A stretch of 64,000 nucleotides of DNA from Podospora comata (lineage: Eukaryota; Ascomycota; Sordariomycetes; Sordariales; Podosporaceae), in the NCBI GenBank assembly GCA_017354895.1, contig CP071499.1, positions 3,100,001 through 3,164,000 of the forward strand, written 5' to 3'. Of this stretch, positions 45,226 through 55,820 are shown piece by piece (position 1 is the first letter of the stretch; every line of letters starts with the position of its first letter). A model generated the notes under the pieces. The model had not been told where the DNA came from, ran no database searches, and saw only the letters and a list, made by a program, of their open reading frames with translations. Position numbers and translations under genes: made by a program.

Positions 45226-46377
45226 ATGGCGGAACCAACAGCCATAATCGACCCCCCCTTATTGGAGTCATCACTCGAACGTCTCTATCCGCTGAGGGAA
45301 ATCCTCCAGCGGCTGCACCACCGCAACAAGAACCAGCATTGTTCGTCGAGGTGGTGGTCAGCGTTTGATATTTTGAGGAGGAACACGGGGAAACTGATCT
45401 CCGAAATCGAGGACTGTCTTGATTATGCCCCTTCACCACCATCGTCAGGCCAGTTGGCAAAGGGGAAAGGCAAAGGGAAGGGGGAGAAAACGAGGAAGTG
45501 GGAGGAGGGGGTGGAGAGGGTGCTGAAACGGGTGAGGTTCATGAAGGAGGGGGTTGTGGTGAAGGGGTGGGTGGGGTTTGGGAGGCTGGTGGGGGATAGG
45601 CAGTTTGCGCAGGTTGGGTTGGGGTTGGTGGGGGTTTTGGGGGGGGTGAGTATGGTGCTTGGGGGGTTGGTGCCTGATATGGATGGGGAGATGGAGGGGA
45701 TGGAGGGGGTGGAGGGGGAAAATGAGGGGGTAGAATATGGGGAGGGGGAGGTGGATATAGGGGATGTGATTCAGCGGGAGGATTTGGGGGTAAAGGTTCA
45801 GAGGGAGGAGGTACTGCAGAGTGTGGAAGGGTATGTTGATACGGTACAAAAGAGGAAGGTGGTGATGAGAGGGGTGGGTGAGGAGGGGGGGGTGGTGAAA
45901 AAGAAGAAGAAAAAGAGGGTTGCTGTTGGGGATGAATTCGATGATATTTTTGGCTCTTTTGAGAACCAGAAATCCGCCAAGAAAAAGACAGCCGAAAAGA
46001 GAGATACACCATCCAACGAGGTTAACTGCCCCAACAACGACAGCGATAATACATCCCAACCATCAAAACCAGCCAGCAAAAAGAAGAAGAAGCCAGACTA
46101 TGAGTTCGACGACATCTTTGGTGGCCTAAGTGAGGAGACACCCCCCAAGGAAAAGAAGAAGAAAGCGGCAGGAGACGAGTTTGATGATATTTTTGGTTAT
46201 TTGGGGGAGGATAAGCCGGAGAAGAAGAAGAAGAAGAGAGGGGATGAGTTTGATGATATCTTTGGCGGGTTGGGGGGTGAGAAACCAAGGAAGAGGGTTG
46301 GTGGGAGTGGAGTGGTGGAGAAGAAGAAGAAAAAGAAGAAGGGGGATGAGTTTGATGATATTTTTGCTGGATTTTAG
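45226..46377 (+). CDS. RMP1: RNase MRP subunit Rmp1-like protein with repeated EFDDIF tail
   Basis: This single-exon gene encodes 383 residues. The N-terminal 60-70 residues match the Rmp1 RNA-binding domain: LHHRNKNQH, then SRWWSAFDILRRN. Rmp1 is specific to RNase MRP, which cuts pre-rRNA at site A3. The middle is a Gly/Val/Glu-rich, low-complexity linker from very G-rich DNA. The C-terminal 150 residues hold five copies of a motif GDEFDDIFGGL, each preceded by a Lys run, spaced 20-70 residues apart. The ATG at 45226 has a good context (ACAATGG). A start 16 codons upstream is open but unlikely. Confidence 0.78.
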   Translation: MAEPTAIIDPPLLESSLERLYPLREILQRLHHRNKNQHCSSRWWSAFDILRRNTGKLISEIEDCLDYAPSPPSSGQLAKGKGKGKGEKTRKWEEGVERVLKRVRFMKEGVVVKGWVGFGRLVGDRQFAQVGLGLVGVLGGVSMVLGGLVPDMDGEMEGMEGVEGENEGVEYGEGEVDIGDVIQREDLGVKVQREEVLQSVEGYVDTVQKRKVVMRGVGEEGGVVKKKKKKRVAVGDEFDDIFGSFENQKSAKKKTAEKRDTPSNEVNCPNNDSDNTSQPSKPASKKKKKPDYEFDDIFGGLSEETPPKEKKKKAAGDEFDDIFGYLGEDKPEKKKKKRGDEFDDIFGGLGGEKPRKRVGGSGVVEKKKKKKKGDEFDDIFAGF

Positions 46378-47109
46378 GAGTGGGTGTGTAGGGAGGGAGA
46401 AGGATTGAGATCGAGAGACCGAAGGAAATGATACCCCCAACTGCTGGTTGGATGTAGTTTGTAGCTAACGTCTTGCACTGGGCTTGGTGACTGCATAGTT
46501 AGCTGTCTAGATATGTGGTAATATTAATTGGGTTCGATAGTCGGAAATGATCGAAACTGAGTCTTTCATCCTGTTGATAGCTGTATGATGCTGTCTCGGT
46601 CAAAAGCACTGTATTTCGCTCCACGCCAACATATTGTGAAGGTACAGGCACTAGTGATATTTTACTTTTTTGTATATATAGTTGCAAGGTGAGATTATAT
46701 ATAGGAGGTCATTAATAAGATTCTATTATATGATATACTAAGATATAAACCTCGGGGTTTTTCTTTTTAAATTAATTACTTATAGGAGAACGGTAGTAAT
46801 GTAGAATCATAAAATAAAAGACTTAAACTAGATATATGGAGGAAAGGACTTAGTAAACATTAAATACTTTCTCTATTCACGTCCTTATCGTTATATTTAA
46901 CTACGGTATTTAGCCTTTATCACTTAAATCCAACGTATTATGTTTAATTATTATTAACCTCCCCCTTCAAGTTTAAATATTTTATTGACTCTACTCTCCA
47001 TAAATAATAAAAATACTACCCATCATTATAACTAAATTCCTTTATATCTCACAATCGCATATCTAACATAAAGTTTACATCCTTGATAGTCGTAATATAT
47101 AGATACGTA
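46378..47109. other. AT-rich tract with RIP-like composition
   Basis: From about 46670 to 47109 the DNA is very AT-rich, full of TA steps and poor in CG. This is what repeat-induced point mutation leaves in old repeats. It has no coding frame. It marks the border between the conserved block and the repeat-rich segment. The original element cannot be named. Confidence 0.5.
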
Positions 47110-47266
47110 TTTATTTTTCAAAGCCAATTGAGCTTATTACCCATCTTTTTAAGGCCTTGCAACTATCTTTAAAGGCCCTGTAGCTACCTTCCAGGGCCTA
47201 TCAATAATATTCAAGGCCTACTCACTATCTTTAGAGGTATGCTAGCTATCTTTAAATGCCTTTATT
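47110..47266 (+). repeat. Degenerate ~21-bp tandem repeat, array 3
   Basis: About seven units. Examples: CATCTTTTTAAGGCCTTG, ACTATCTTTAAAGGCCCT, AATATTCAAGGCCTACTC, ACTATCTTTAGAGGTATG and GCTATCTTTAAATGCCTT. This is the clearest array of the family and abuts the AT-rich tract. Confidence 0.78.
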
Positions 47267-47299
47267 CCTGTCCTGTCGGTGATCTCTACTTCATTTTAT

Positions 47300-48780
47300 T
47301 TTTTCTAGAAACGTGACAGCTTCAAAGGCCCATCCAGTCCCCAATTGGCATGGCACCCCACCCAATCAGTCCTCTAACGCTGGACGCTATGTAGCCAGGT
47401 TCGACGATCCAGCTGGAAATTACTCGGACGTGGTTAACATACACCCCTCTGACAAACCACGAAAACTACTCCCAATCATAAAAACTTCCCTCATCACCCC
47501 CGTCGTGATCATCATCGTTGGCGTCCGAGGTAAGGTCATCATCATCCCTCGCCATCTCCTCCCAATCTTCGTCCTCATTCTCCTCCTCTACCACCACCTC
47601 CTCCTTCTTCCTCTCCTCCTCTTTCTTTTTCTCCTTCTTCTCCTCCCCGGCCGGAGGGGCTTAGCGGCGGGCAAGTCGGCCTCGGATGATTCTGTCATCA
47701 CAAAAACGTCAGTCCATCGGTCAGATTCACACAGCAGGAATACAACAATCAACTGACGACGAGAGCGGCGAGTTCCAGCCACGTTTTTCTTTTTTTTTTG
47801 AAAAAAAAAAGGAGGGCGTGAGGCAGCGGGCGAGGGGCGCGAGGGAGCGAGACTGAAGAAGCAGTAGGAAAGGAGTCAGGGCTTGCGGGTGCCGGGGAAG
47901 AGGGCCTGCGAGTGCGAGTAATGGTTAGCGGGCGGTGGTAGTCATGGCCTGCTGGCGGTGCTGTTGCTACTGTTGCTATTATTGTCGAGGTTAAAAGAGG
48001 GGAGAGGAGAGAAGAGAAGAGAAGAGAAGAGAAGAGCTGGAGGAGATAAAGGGATTGAATACATATTAGCTGGGCGGCGCTAGAAACGTCATACTCAAAA
48101 GATGGAAACAGCATCAACCGGGACCGATGAGAAAGTATGAGTGGTAAAGGAACAGACCAATGGGAGGAGGTATGTATACCAAGCACGGTGTGGGAGACGA
48201 CCGTCGATGGTTGGGTGGTTTTGACGTTGGGAAGTTGGAAGGCTGGAAGGCTCGCGACGAAGGCAACGCTAACATCGAGGTACGACGGGGGGTCGGACTG
48301 CTCAAGTATATCGCTCTTATCTTGGGAGGGCGCACACCAAGAACCCACAGGCATATCCATCTTTATGCAACTTCCGACTTATGGTATCGACCGACCAATC
48401 GACAATCCGATGTGGGGAAGTAGTGTTGATGTTTGGGTGGTTTCGACCTTCAGAAGTTGAAAAGGCTCGCGATGAAGGTAATGATGATATCGAGGTACGA
48501 AGGGAAGGGGACTGGAGTTTCCAGGATATCGTTCTTGACTTCGAGTAACAGACAGGCGGTGCGAAAGAGACATTGGTTATCTTGAGCTGTGGCAGCTTAA
48601 TGTGCCAGCGGATAGACATATCGTATCTGACATTGAGTAGCAGGATGTGCGATGAGGGAAGGCTAGGTGCATATTGTGGTAGCTGGCTGGATGCACGAGT
48701 CTTGCCGAGGTCCGCATGCGCAAGCATCCAAAATGCAATGGCAGAAAGAACACGACTCTAGTGACCGCCAGAGAAGGAAC
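47300..48780 (-). repeat. Repeated locus E1, decayed, minus orientation
   Basis: Read on the minus strand, this locus first shows two or more units of a roughly 210-bp degenerate tandem repeat. Anchor motifs are GTCAAAACCACCCAACC near 48211-48227 and a related copy near 48432. A C/T-rich Ser/Pro-coding stretch follows, then a T-run/A-run hairpin at 47785-47810. Next is a probable short intron and an acidic frame ending SFYDWE with a stop near 47490. Related sequence lies in inverted orientation at 49.05-51.45 kb, and the hairpin-and-intron part is related to 60.0-60.8 kb. I cannot name the family. No intact gene was found. Confidence 0.5.
48002..48036. repeat. (GAGAA)n simple repeat
   Basis: A purine-rich run of GAGAA units within locus E1. 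Its counterpart in E2 is the C/T run near 50005-50033. Confidence 0.85.
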
Positions 48781-49049
48781 AGGCTGACTGACAGTGACTG
48801 ACAGCGCAAGGACTCAGATGGTGAGGGCTCTTAAATGTTCCCCTGAAAGTAAACAAACCCCTTCCATCTTGACCAAATGGTTGCCACGGTTACCCCTGAA
48901 TCTGAGGAGACATGAATAAAGAAAGCGATGATCAATTGGAGTTTGGTGCAACCGAGTAAGATGGTCCTTTGAAATTATGACTCTTGCCTACCTTCCAGCC
49001 TGTGACAAAAAATACGTACACCTTCCTCGCCGCAATCTTCGATGTGCCG

Positions 49050-51450
49050 CATTGATCTACCGACGCGGCTGACTTCCATGGGACCGCGTGTCTGGGTTTG
49101 GAAAAGCAGAAGGCACGAGATAATTTGTGTCTATCCAGGTTGCAAAGAGACTGCTCAACCAGCTACTTAGCCACTTAGCTCTTTCATTATGGTTATCTAT
49201 ACCGCATTCTTTCCACAGTTGGGTCCAACGTGTCGCGCATGCGCAACCTCGGCAGAACTTGTCCATCCCAGACCACGTCGTGAACGCGACTTACATCAAC
49301 CAACCAATCATCTTCCATCAGGCGCATCTGGGTCAGGTACGATACTCCTTTGAAAGAACCCAGCCTGGCATGTTTTCAACGGCCCAAGCATCCTTCAGTT
49401 TGTTCTTCCCATTGTCAAGAGTCGCGCCACTTAATTTCAGGTACGACACCTCTATCACCTGTCACCAATGAAGCTGAGCTTTCCGTCAGCTGTCACATAT
49501 TGCTCACCCACGATCTCCATATTCCACAGCCAATCCGTTGCTCAAAGCCAGGGCGTATCTCTTAAATCTACAGGCCCCATCCTTTACTCGAAACGCCTCC
49601 CTTCGTGTTCGATGTCGTCGCTGCCCCCTCGTAAGCCTCTATCGCTTCCTAACGTCAAAGCCACCCAACCACGGACACTCTTCAACACCATACTGGCGAT
49701 CAGTTCATAAGGTAACAGAAAGCTGCGTAGAGATGGATGTAGAAATGGTTCTTGGTATGCGTCCAGCCAAGTCAAGAACGATATCCTCGACAGCCCTGGC
49801 CCTTCTTTTTGTTCTGTCACCGTTTCCTTCGTTCTTACCTTCGTTGTGAATCACCGCAACCACCAACATCTCGACACTTTCCATACTATGTCAATAATCT
49901 CCTGCTACCCTGTAACTTCTCGATTATCCTTCGTTGTCTTCGAGATGACGTTTCGTACGCTACAGCTGGTACGTGTTGAATCTCCCCAACTCTTCCAGTT
50001 CTTTTTCTCTTTTCTTCTCTTCTCTCTTTAGACACGAGATCTCAGCAACCAGAACTCCCAACCCAGCCCAGCCGCACCCCAAGCAGCAGCAACAACAACA
50101 ACAACCACAGCAGCAGCAGCAACAACCAGCAGTGACTTCGTCCCCTCTCTCCTCTCCCCCAGACTCCCCGATCCCTTCCCAGGCCCCCCCGGCTTCCCCG
50201 GCCCCTCCTCCGGTTTCCCCGGTCCTTCTCCGGCCTCTCCCCCGGTCTCTCTTTTGGTCTCTTCCCCGGTCCCTCCTCCGGCCTCTCCAGTCCTTCCTCC
50301 GGCCTCTCCAGCCCTTCTTCCGGCCTCTCCAGTCCTTCCTCCGGCCTCTCCAGTCCTTCTTCCGGCCTCTCCGCTAGCCCCTCCGCCAGCCCCGGTCGGC
50401 CCCAGCCCCCCCCCCGCTGCCGCCACGCCTGCCCCGGGCGGTTACCTCAGCGGAGCGCGCCCACCGCAACGCGCAAAACGCGGCAGCATTTGCTGCTCTT
50501 CGGGCCACCCTACCTCCCCCCAGCCGCCAGTCGTCAGCACTGGCGTCCCTTATAAGTCCCTTTCTGTGTTTTTTTCTCTTTTTTTATTCTTTTTTTTATT
50601 CTTTTTTTTTCGTCTTTCTTTTTCTCTTTCTTTCATTCCTCCCTTTTTTTTTTCAGTTAATAAATAAAGCTAACTTTTGGGGGTTATTTATAGGCATCAC
50701 GCTCACTGCCCAGCAAGGGCCTTTCTGTTTCGGCCCGGAGCAGACCAAGAAGAGGAAATGGTGGAGGAGGGATGATGAGGAAGAATGTTGTGGCCTTCCG
50801 GTAGGGGGGTCCTGGAAGTGGCTTGCGGCGTAGACAGCGGAGGCGCACGAGGGTGAGGCTTCGCTAGGAGAGTCTCTGGGGGAGGAGGATGCGGAGTAAC
50901 TCGAAAGAGCTGGTTTCACTATAGGGAAAGTAGCTGGGAGAGTCACCGGGCATACTCTGCTGCCGTAGAAATGAAGGAAAATATGGACGGAATGAATAAT
51001 ACAATGTAAAAGAAAAAAATATAAACTAAGATATCAAGTGAATTAAAAATAAGGAGGCCCTAAGAAGCGTCCCCAAGGCAAGGCCTTTTAAACTATGGCT
51101 AGTGAGGGTCCCAGACCTAGTGTGATCCTGCCAACTGTGGCTCGGAGGCTCACAACAAAGAAGGGGAATGATTCTTTTCTTCTTCTTTTTATTTTGAGGA
51201 TGGGGTAGCTGGGGAAGGTGGTTTTGTAGTTGGATTTTTGTTTGGGTTTTTTTTGGTTTTTTTTGCTTTAAAAGAAAAAAAAGGGGGGTGAAGGGGGGTT
51301 GCTGGGGTGATTGGGGTGGTTTTTTTTTGGGGTTTTTTTTTTTGGTTTTTTGTTTTTAGGACCTGGTTTCTTTTTGGTTGTTTTTTGAGAGGGGTTTTAT
51401 AGGTAGTTGGAGGTTGATTGGACTGGGTCTTGGGCCATGAATTAAGTTTT
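49050..51450 (+). repeat. Repeated locus E2, decayed, plus orientation
   Basis: This is an inverted relative of E1 across a 270-bp spacer. Shared words include TCAAGAACGATATCCT (49772-49787; reverse complement in E1 near 48522-48537) and AACGTCAAAGCCACCCAACC at 49651-49670. Tandem units again recur about every 200 bp. Further 3' it has a Gln-rich and Pro/Ala/Ser-rich coding-like stretch (49980-50560) with a 21-bp minisatellite. It ends in a long T/G-rich tail (51180-51450) that resembles the minus strand at 60.08-60.30 kb. No intact gene was identified. Confidence 0.45.
50276..50372 (+). repeat. 21-bp coding minisatellite (PASPVLP-type)
   Basis: Four near-identical 21-bp units of TCCGGCCTCTCCAGTCCTTCC follow one another, with two looser units upstream. 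In one frame they encode a seven-residue Pro/Ala/Ser repeat. The sequence is unrelated to the 21-bp non-coding repeat family. Confidence 0.8.
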
Positions 51451-51560
51451 TGTTTAGTTTTGATTATGCTTTAATCTTTGAAATTTGGTAATGCTTACCT
51501 GCGGGAAATCGATGGTGGTAAATGCCTTCCTAATTAAAAGAATAAGTTACCCAACGTTTG

Positions 51561-51600
51561 CAAGCTTTGAAAGATAGTTATAAGGTCTTGACAATATAGA
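51561..51600 (-). repeat. Isolated units of the ~21-bp repeat, inverted
   Basis: The minus strand reads TAACTATCTTTCAAAGCTTGC, preceded by a looser unit. These are one or two units of the dispersed repeat, in the opposite orientation to array 4 just downstream. Confidence 0.5.
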
Positions 51601-51880
51601 TGGAAGGGTTTTTAAATATAGCTGATGGGTGTTTAGTGGAGGGGCAAGGGGGGAGAATACAGGGAGGGTATGTCTTTCTGTGACTGGCGGGGGGTGGTGT
51701 TTGGGGTTCGTTCTTGGTTGCTTTTCATGGAATCTTCTCTCGGGTTGTTTTTTTTCATGTTACAGAAGGAAGGGGCTGCGTGGTTTGTGGGCATGCGGTT
51801 CTGAATTGATGTTTGTGCAAAGGCGCCCCTAGCCCACGAATAATCAGTCCTGCAAGTCAGCAAATGTATAATACCCGTTA

Positions 51881-52100
51881 AATTATGTCTTTCAAGATGA
51901 TAGATAAATAGGCCCATCAACTATCTTTAAAAGTGTAATTATTATTTTTCAAGGGCGTTTAATTGTTTTTAAGGAGTTTTAACTATCTTTCAAGGGGTCT
52001 TAATTATCTTTTGGGGGATCTTGACTGTCTTTTACAGTATTTTAACCATCTTTTAAGGTATCTTGGCTATCTTTCACAGTTAATTCAGCTTACTTTACAG
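51881..52100 (+). repeat. Degenerate ~21-bp tandem repeat, array 4
   Basis: About ten units with regular 20-22-bp spacing: ACTATCTTTAAAAGTGT, ATTGTTTTTAAGGAGTT, ACTATCTTTCAAGGGGT, ATTATCTTTTGGGGGAT, ACTGTCTTTTACAGTAT, ACCATCTTTTAAGGTAT and GCTATCTTTCACAGT. This is the longest array in the window. It lies next to the 3' end of a broken F-box-like gene. Confidence 0.8.
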
Positions 52101-52153
52101 TAATAGTACTTCCATCAACAGATAAAAGTGCCACAAACCCCCGAATTTGGGCT

Positions 52154-54000
52154 TCAACACAACTCCCTATCCCGAAAGCGTGAGTGTAACTCGCTGATGA
52201 GCTGAAATCTGGACATTCCGCTTAGAATGTCCTTCCTGAGAAGAAGCCAGGGGACCACAGCCACATAGAGGCAGGATAGTTGGTAGGGCCATTCCAGTCC
52301 TACACCGACCGAAGGCTTTCTCTCAACTTTAAGCTGGTGGCCGGTATGCGACGTTATAACCTGCCACTTTTGAATCAAATCCGGGCTCAGCACGAGCTCC
52401 TTTTCGGCTGGCCAAGTGCTAGACCACGTTACCATCGGTCCATCCCTCTCATTGAAGGTGTAGCGAAAAATAAAGGCATGTCCCTTTTCTTCGGTCCACT
52501 CCCCGCTATTCCCAATCTCCATTATCTCCAACTTTGGCATCCAGCTGACCGCTTGCATGGATAGTGCAAGAAACCTGTTAATTGTGCTATTGAGTTTCTC
52601 GGGATGAAGTTCGGCTGTGGTTAGCGCGAGGCGATGGAGATTGGGCCACTGAGGGGACAGTTCTGGTCCATACCGAAGTTTAGGGGGCTTTTCAAAGAAA
52701 ACCTCCGCTTCTATATATCAAGGACCGGCCGGAACTTCAAGTTCGCGGTTTGCTTTGTTGAGGACGCGGCCCAGGGCTAATCTTGATGGCCTTGTGAGAC
52801 TTTCATGTCGTCGGTCAAAGTCTTTGAATATACTGAGCCGCCTAAGCGTACTCGGGAAACCAGTCTTAACAAGCTTTTTGAGCTCTGAAAATAACACCGA
52901 ATTCGTTTCGGCCTTTTTACATATATAATTAATGTAAAAGAAGAAGAAGAAGAAGAAGAAGAAGACCCCCAAGATAAGCCCGAGAGTGACCCTGCCCAAT
53001 GTGATAAGACAAAGCAAAAAAGGCTGAAATGGTTTGATACAACACAACATACCTTTTTGATAATTGGAAGATAATGACGTTAACGGAAGCTTGAACTCAC
53101 TCCGCATGTCCTCCAAACAGACAAAACTTTCTGTGATGACTTTACTGACAATATTCGAAGATAGCTTTCGGTGACACTGCCGCCGAAAAGCGAGGCCAGT
53201 CACGATCTCGACCCTTGGGAATGTCTTGCGTTTGCGACGGGTTCCATGACGGGGAGCAATCCTGTAGTTGAGGTCCAAAAAGTTTCCACACAGCCGTAGT
53301 GTTGCCCCATCAGGACAATCCGAGTATCTCAGCACACCGTTACGAATGCAATGTGTCTCATCAGTGTTATGCTTGATGGAAAACTGGCTGTCAACAAAAC
53401 CGAACCAGTCGCCAAATCGTTCCTTGAGTCGCTTCCCTGGGGGATACGGATTGTAAGGATGACATTCCCGCAGAGAAAATAGGTGCTGAAACCAGTGTTG
53501 GGAATCACTTGGTGACTGTATGCTAATCTCCAAGCTCATGCCTTTCGGTACCTGGTCGTGGTCGAGCGCATCTTTCCTCTCCCACCGCGATAGGATATCC
53601 AGCAATAACAGCAGAGCCTTGGTCCTGACGGCATTGTTGGTGGCTACGGTGATAGCACCCTCTGGCAAGGAGCACGAACTGCAATCATATGTTGGGTAAC
53701 AGAATTCGAAGCCAAAGACCACGAACATAGTTCAGCCTGTAGACATTTCGGCCAGCCATAATGCAATGGTGTATGCCGGCTCTTTTAAGGCTACGGCAAG
53801 GCCCAGGTTGTTTGTGATCGAAAGGGAGGGAGGGGGCTTGCTCTGCCGTATGCAGGTACAAAAGCTTTCCTGTTCTCTCCGCCCTTGGGCTGCGATGTCT
53901 TGCAAATGGGGAAAACGCATAGCCAAGGGATGAAACGAAACAGCCCACCTTGAAGCCAGGGCAACTGATCGGGACCAGCCAATCGGCATCGACACACAGA
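52154..54000 (-). pseudogene. Broken F-box/DUF6546-like gene, copy 1
   Basis: The minus strand encodes long pieces of the Sordariomycete DUF6546 family: YRLNYVRGLWLRILL, then YDCSSC, LLLDILSRWERKD, SLEISIQSPSDSQHWFQHLF, RVEIVTGLAFRRQCHRKLS and, after an intron of about 190 bp with a GAA repeat, RRLSIFKDFDRRHESL and PQWPNLHRLALTTAELHPEKL. A one-base frame change separates LLPN from YDCSSC near 53690. A TGA (CGA to TGA would explain it) interrupts the last exon near 52718. The N-terminal F-box part is unclear. It was probably a ubiquitin-ligase adaptor-like protein, now likely non-functional. Confidence 0.72.
52938..52965. repeat. (GAA)n microsatellite in pseudogene intron
   Basis: Nine consecutive GAA units (CTT on the coding strand), within the intron-like part of the copy 1 pseudogene. 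Confidence 0.9.
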
Positions 54001-54749
54001 AAGCTTTGAATCCTCATGTCTTATGAAGAGTCTATGGTGGATTGGTCCATGATGGTGTCACCAGCAAAGAAAGTCGTCACAATAGTAGTGTGAATATCCC
54101 CCAATCTATTTGTTAAGTCCCTATGCCTACCCTGAAGTAGGCTATGTACACGAAGAAGTTAGGTATTAAAAATGTGTGTGTTGCCACCCAATCACTCCCA
54201 CCACTTCTGATCCGGCCGACCAATCAACCCCCTCCCCCTCCCCCCCTTTCCAAGCTATCACGCCCCCAAGCCTTTTCCTTTTTGTAAAAAAGAAGATCCG
54301 GGTCTAGGGGTATCAGCTTCGCCTTGGCCCTGCGTTTGCGTCTGCTTGCACCACACCGCATCGAATGGTAGAAAAGTCAAAAAAGCCAAAAGAACTCCGA
54401 TAAGCCGACCCCTTTTCCGCGCAGTGAAGTGCAGTGTGTCGTATGTCCGATCCGATCCGATCCCATGTGTACCTCCTAGGCAGAATGTGCTCCGTATGTG
54501 TGTGCGTGGTGCGCCCTGTATGCGCCTATGTGGTGTGGTGTGTCCAGTGTATCCGGTATGTTTTCTTCGCTGTTCGCGCAAGTGGTATCTCAAAAAGGAA
54601 GAAATCAACAGCCCCGATGAGCTGAGTCGAGCAAAAAGGTGCTTCGCTTGGAAACCATTGTGAAGTGAAGAAAAGAACTGAACAGCTCCTCATTCAAAGG
54701 ATCGATAAGAATGTCAAGCCGAAAACAGAAAATCCCAGTTGCCGAAAGC
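54001..54749. other. Spacer downstream of the cell-wall protein gene
   Basis: About 750 bp between the copy 1 pseudogene and the GPI protein stop. No gene was seen. Confidence 0.45.
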
Positions 54750-55820
54750 TCAGAGCATGGCAAGAGCACCAAAGAGACCAGCAATGAAGGCCGCGGCTGG
54801 GGCCTTGTTGTTGGCGTTGGCACCGGCAGTCTGAATGGGGGCGGTGCCGTTGTTGGGAGTGGTGGTAGGGATGGGAGCAGCGGTGACCGAGGTGGGGATG
54901 ATGATGGTGGTAGGAGGCAGGGGCTCCGAGGTGTAGATGATGTTGCTGGCCGAGACAACAACGGTGGAGTAACCGGTGACAGTCTTGCGGTCAGTGACGG
55001 GAACAGTGGCAATGTAATCGACCTGCTCCGTGATGGTGACCGGGATGATCTCAGTCACGTAGTGAACATCGGTGACAGCCTTGGTGATACTGTGCAATGT
55101 GTTAGAGTCGGGCATAAACAAAAGAACGGAGTGGACAGCTTACGTGTTGGTCTTGGTGACCTTGACAGTCTCGCCCTCGATGACAGTGGTGTAGGTGGTC
55201 TCGGGGCAGGTAACAGTCTCGTAGACATCAGTAGTCTCATACTCGGTGACCAGGGACGTGGTGTAGACAGTCTCGGTCTGGGCAACCTTGGTGACAATGG
55301 TCGAAGTCGAGGTCCAGGTGATCTCGATGGTGGAGCCATCGACAACAGTGGTCTCGGTGACAGGGCAGAGCTCAGTGAGAGTGGTAACAACGACAGCAGC
55401 GTTGGTCTTGGTCACTGGAGGAGCAGTCTGGGTAACAACAACCTCGGTGGGAGCAACCTTGATGATGGTGGAAGTGGAGGTCCAGGTCACCTCGACAGTA
55501 GAGCCATCGACGACAGTGGTCTCGGTGACAGGGCAGAGGGAAGTGAGGGTGGTGTAGACAACCTCATCGGCAGTCTTGGTCACGGCAGGGCCAGTCTTGG
55601 TAACCACAATTGTTGTGGGCTTGACGGTCTTGACGGTGCTGGTGGTGGTGTAGGTGGTGGTGTATGTGTGACCGGGCTTGGTGTAGGTCTCGGTAACGGG
55701 GCAGACGGTAGTGTAGGTCACGACAACCTCGGTGACCACGGTCTCCCACTTCTTACCCCGGGGGATGTTGGCGCCAAGGGCGGTGGCCGCGAGGGCGAGG
55801 AGGGAAAGAGCTGCTCTCAT
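54750..55820 (-). CDS. Thr-rich GPI-anchored cell-wall protein
   Basis: Two exons (55144-55820, 54750-55089) encode 338 residues. A signal peptide (MRAALSLLALAATALG) leads to a Thr/Val/Ser-rich body. The body repeats a block of about 55 residues: CPVTETTVVDGSTVEVTW followed by TSTSTI, occurring twice nearly identically and a third time looser. A C-terminal hydrophobic tail (AAAFIAGLFGALAML) after small residues fits a GPI attachment signal. Such proteins are heavily O-mannosylated and sit in the cell wall or plasma membrane. GPI7/LAS21 at 12-15 kb acts on this class of anchor. It is the only intact-looking gene in the repeat-rich segment. Confidence 0.85.

Noticed and set aside
47785-47810. 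T-run/A-run hairpin as a transcription terminator
   Set aside because: Rho-independent terminators are bacterial. Here the hairpin is part of a repeated eukaryotic locus and occurs again at 60.55 kb in a different context.
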